NCBI GenBank assembly: GCA_037355855.1
Contig: CM074758.1
Coordinates: 2,081,001 to 2,145,000, forward strand
Source: Pseudo-nitzschia pungens
Taxonomy: Eukaryota; Bacillariophyta; Bacillariophyceae; Bacillariales; Bacillariaceae
Length of the DNA stretch: 64,000 bases
Direction: 5' to 3'
This document shows, one piece after another, positions 63,466 to 64,000 of the stretch (position 1 is its first letter; each line of letters starts with the position of its first letter). Both the position numbers and the translations under genes were made by a program. The notes below the pieces were generated by a model. The model had not been told where the DNA came from and made no database searches. It saw only the letters and a list, made by a program, of their open reading frames with translations.

Positions 63466-64000
63466 TTACTCTTCTTTCACGAGCGCGTCTCCAAGAACCT
63501 TCAAACCGAAGACACCGCGGGGTTCCGTATCGAGGTACTGGACCTTGGTGATCTGGGGAGGATGGGGCATTTCCTGCATGCTCTGTTCGAGGTTCGCGAT
63601 CGATCCGGCCTGCGTCGCACCCACGTGCGATAGGAAGGTGGCAATGTCGCTTCCGTCGTCCTTCAGCACCTGGTTGGCAACAATGTTCCGGACCTTGATG
63701 GGCATGTCGGGATCCTCAAAGGTCAGATCGTTCAAGAGACGGACGCTCTCTCGGACGGCGAGTTCCGTCGGCACCGTCACGATCAAGAATTCGGTTTGGT
63801 CGGGATTTGCAAACAGATCTTCCAGATCGTACATCTGGAGCTGGAAGCCAATCAATTGGGATTTCGCGGTGGTGGCGGCCGATTCGAGCTGCTCCGCGGT
63901 CGCCCCCTGTCCGCTGGCGGCGCTCGTGATCATCATCTTGACGGCGGCGTTCGAGTTGATCTTTTGGGAAATGTCCAGTATGCGATCGATCAGTTCCGCC
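63466..64000 (-). CDS. GET3: GET3/ArsA-family ATPase, C-terminal part only
   Basis: GET3 (TRC40) is a dimeric ATPase delivering tail-anchored proteins to membranes. Algae also have plastid versions. Only the last 177 residues are in the window and the frame is open to base 64000. The end of the family is clear: LEDLFANPDQTEFLIVTVPT followed by ELAVRESVRLLNDLTFEDPD and MPIKVRNIVANQVL, matching the GET3 segment F....TEFV.VTIPT.L...ES.RL...L....(I/V)P(V/I)..(I/L)VNQ. The nucleotide-binding P-loop and switch regions lie beyond the edge. The C-terminus LDTEPRGVFGLKVLGDALVK corresponds to the L...P.EV.G...L..F ending of the family. Whether it is the cytosolic or plastid form cannot be told without the N-terminus. 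Confidence 0.85.
   Translation of the reverse strand, partial: AELIDRILDISQKINSNAAVKMMITSAASGQGATAEQLESAATTAKSQLIGFQLQMYDLEDLFANPDQTEFLIVTVPTELAVRESVRLLNDLTFEDPDMPIKVRNIVANQVLKDDGSDIATFLSHVGATQAGSIANLEQSMQEMPHPPQITKVQYLDTEPRGVFGLKVLGDALVKEE

Noticed and set aside
1..64000. CRISPR arrays, operons, bacterial-type promoters, tRNA or rRNA genes
   Set aside because: The DNA is eukaryotic nuclear with spliceosomal introns. I saw no spaced direct repeats of CRISPR type and no convincing tRNA cloverleaf or rRNA sequence by eye. A covariance-model scan would settle small RNAs.

Overview
This is nuclear DNA of a photosynthetic stramenopile, most probably a raphid pennate diatom (species not determinable by eye). 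The evidence is three fucoxanthin-chlorophyll a/c light-harvesting genes, presequences with the heterokont signal-peptide plus (A/S)AF-type plastid cleavage motif, one or a few short GT-AG introns per gene, and a Ty1/copia element of the diatom kind. Roughly 24 protein genes are visible. Exons and introns were worked out by reading splice sites and protein-family continuity. Several long open frames open on TTG or GTG, so starts were reset to the first supported ATG.

Layout. 1-25 kb, modest GC, short non-repetitive introns: a pentatricopeptide (PPR) protein running off the left edge (-), U3 snoRNP WD40 protein RRP9 (+), light-harvesting gene 1 (-), a DOT1-like methyltransferase (+), a zinc-ribbon protein of unknown family with an apparent frameshift (+), a large coiled-coil protein (+), light-harvesting gene 2 (-), a plastid-type signal peptidase I (+), light-harvesting gene 3 (-), RTEL1 helicase with a C-terminal RING (+), and a minimal heat-shock-factor-type transcription factor (-). 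24.3-27.2 kb is the largest gene-poor stretch.

27-56 kb, visibly more GC-rich and full of microsatellites in exons, introns and spacers: a five-exon phytanoyl-CoA-dioxygenase-like membrane protein with a Tudor-like tail (-), a cyclin L-like cyclin (-), a Na+/H+ exchanger (+), an eEF3-like ABC ATPase lacking the HEAT region (-), a NASP-like TPR protein (+), a PPPDE/DeSI peptidase (-), PAF1 with an apparent +1 frameshift (-), an unknown protein with an EPPTGA motif (+), a jacalin-like lectin-domain protein (-), RNA polymerase II subunit RPB9 (+) and a large low-complexity protein (-). 56.9-62.6 kb is a structurally intact copia retrotransposon with apparently identical 218-bp LTRs and a GGACG target-site duplication, inserted in an intergenic region. 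The right edge holds the C-terminal part of a GET3/ArsA ATPase (-).

The genes do not form one pathway. Themes are plastid light harvesting and plastid protein processing (three LHC genes, signal peptidase, possibly the PPR protein) and the transcription/chromatin/translation machinery (RPB9, PAF1, cyclin, NASP-like, DOT1-like, RRP9, eEF3-like, RTEL1). Neighbours mostly alternate in orientation, giving shared divergent upstream regions and short convergent 3' spacers. The intergenic DNA is rich in short palindromic words built from TACCGGTA, TACGAGTA and GTAAGGTT, in ACT/AGT runs, and contains one MITE-like hairpin whose arm recurs 44 kb away. I found no single locus that is convincingly a new biological system. 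The best leads are the dioxygenase-Tudor fusion, the HEAT-less eEF3-like protein, the recurrent intergenic palindromes, and the two apparent single-base frameshifts.
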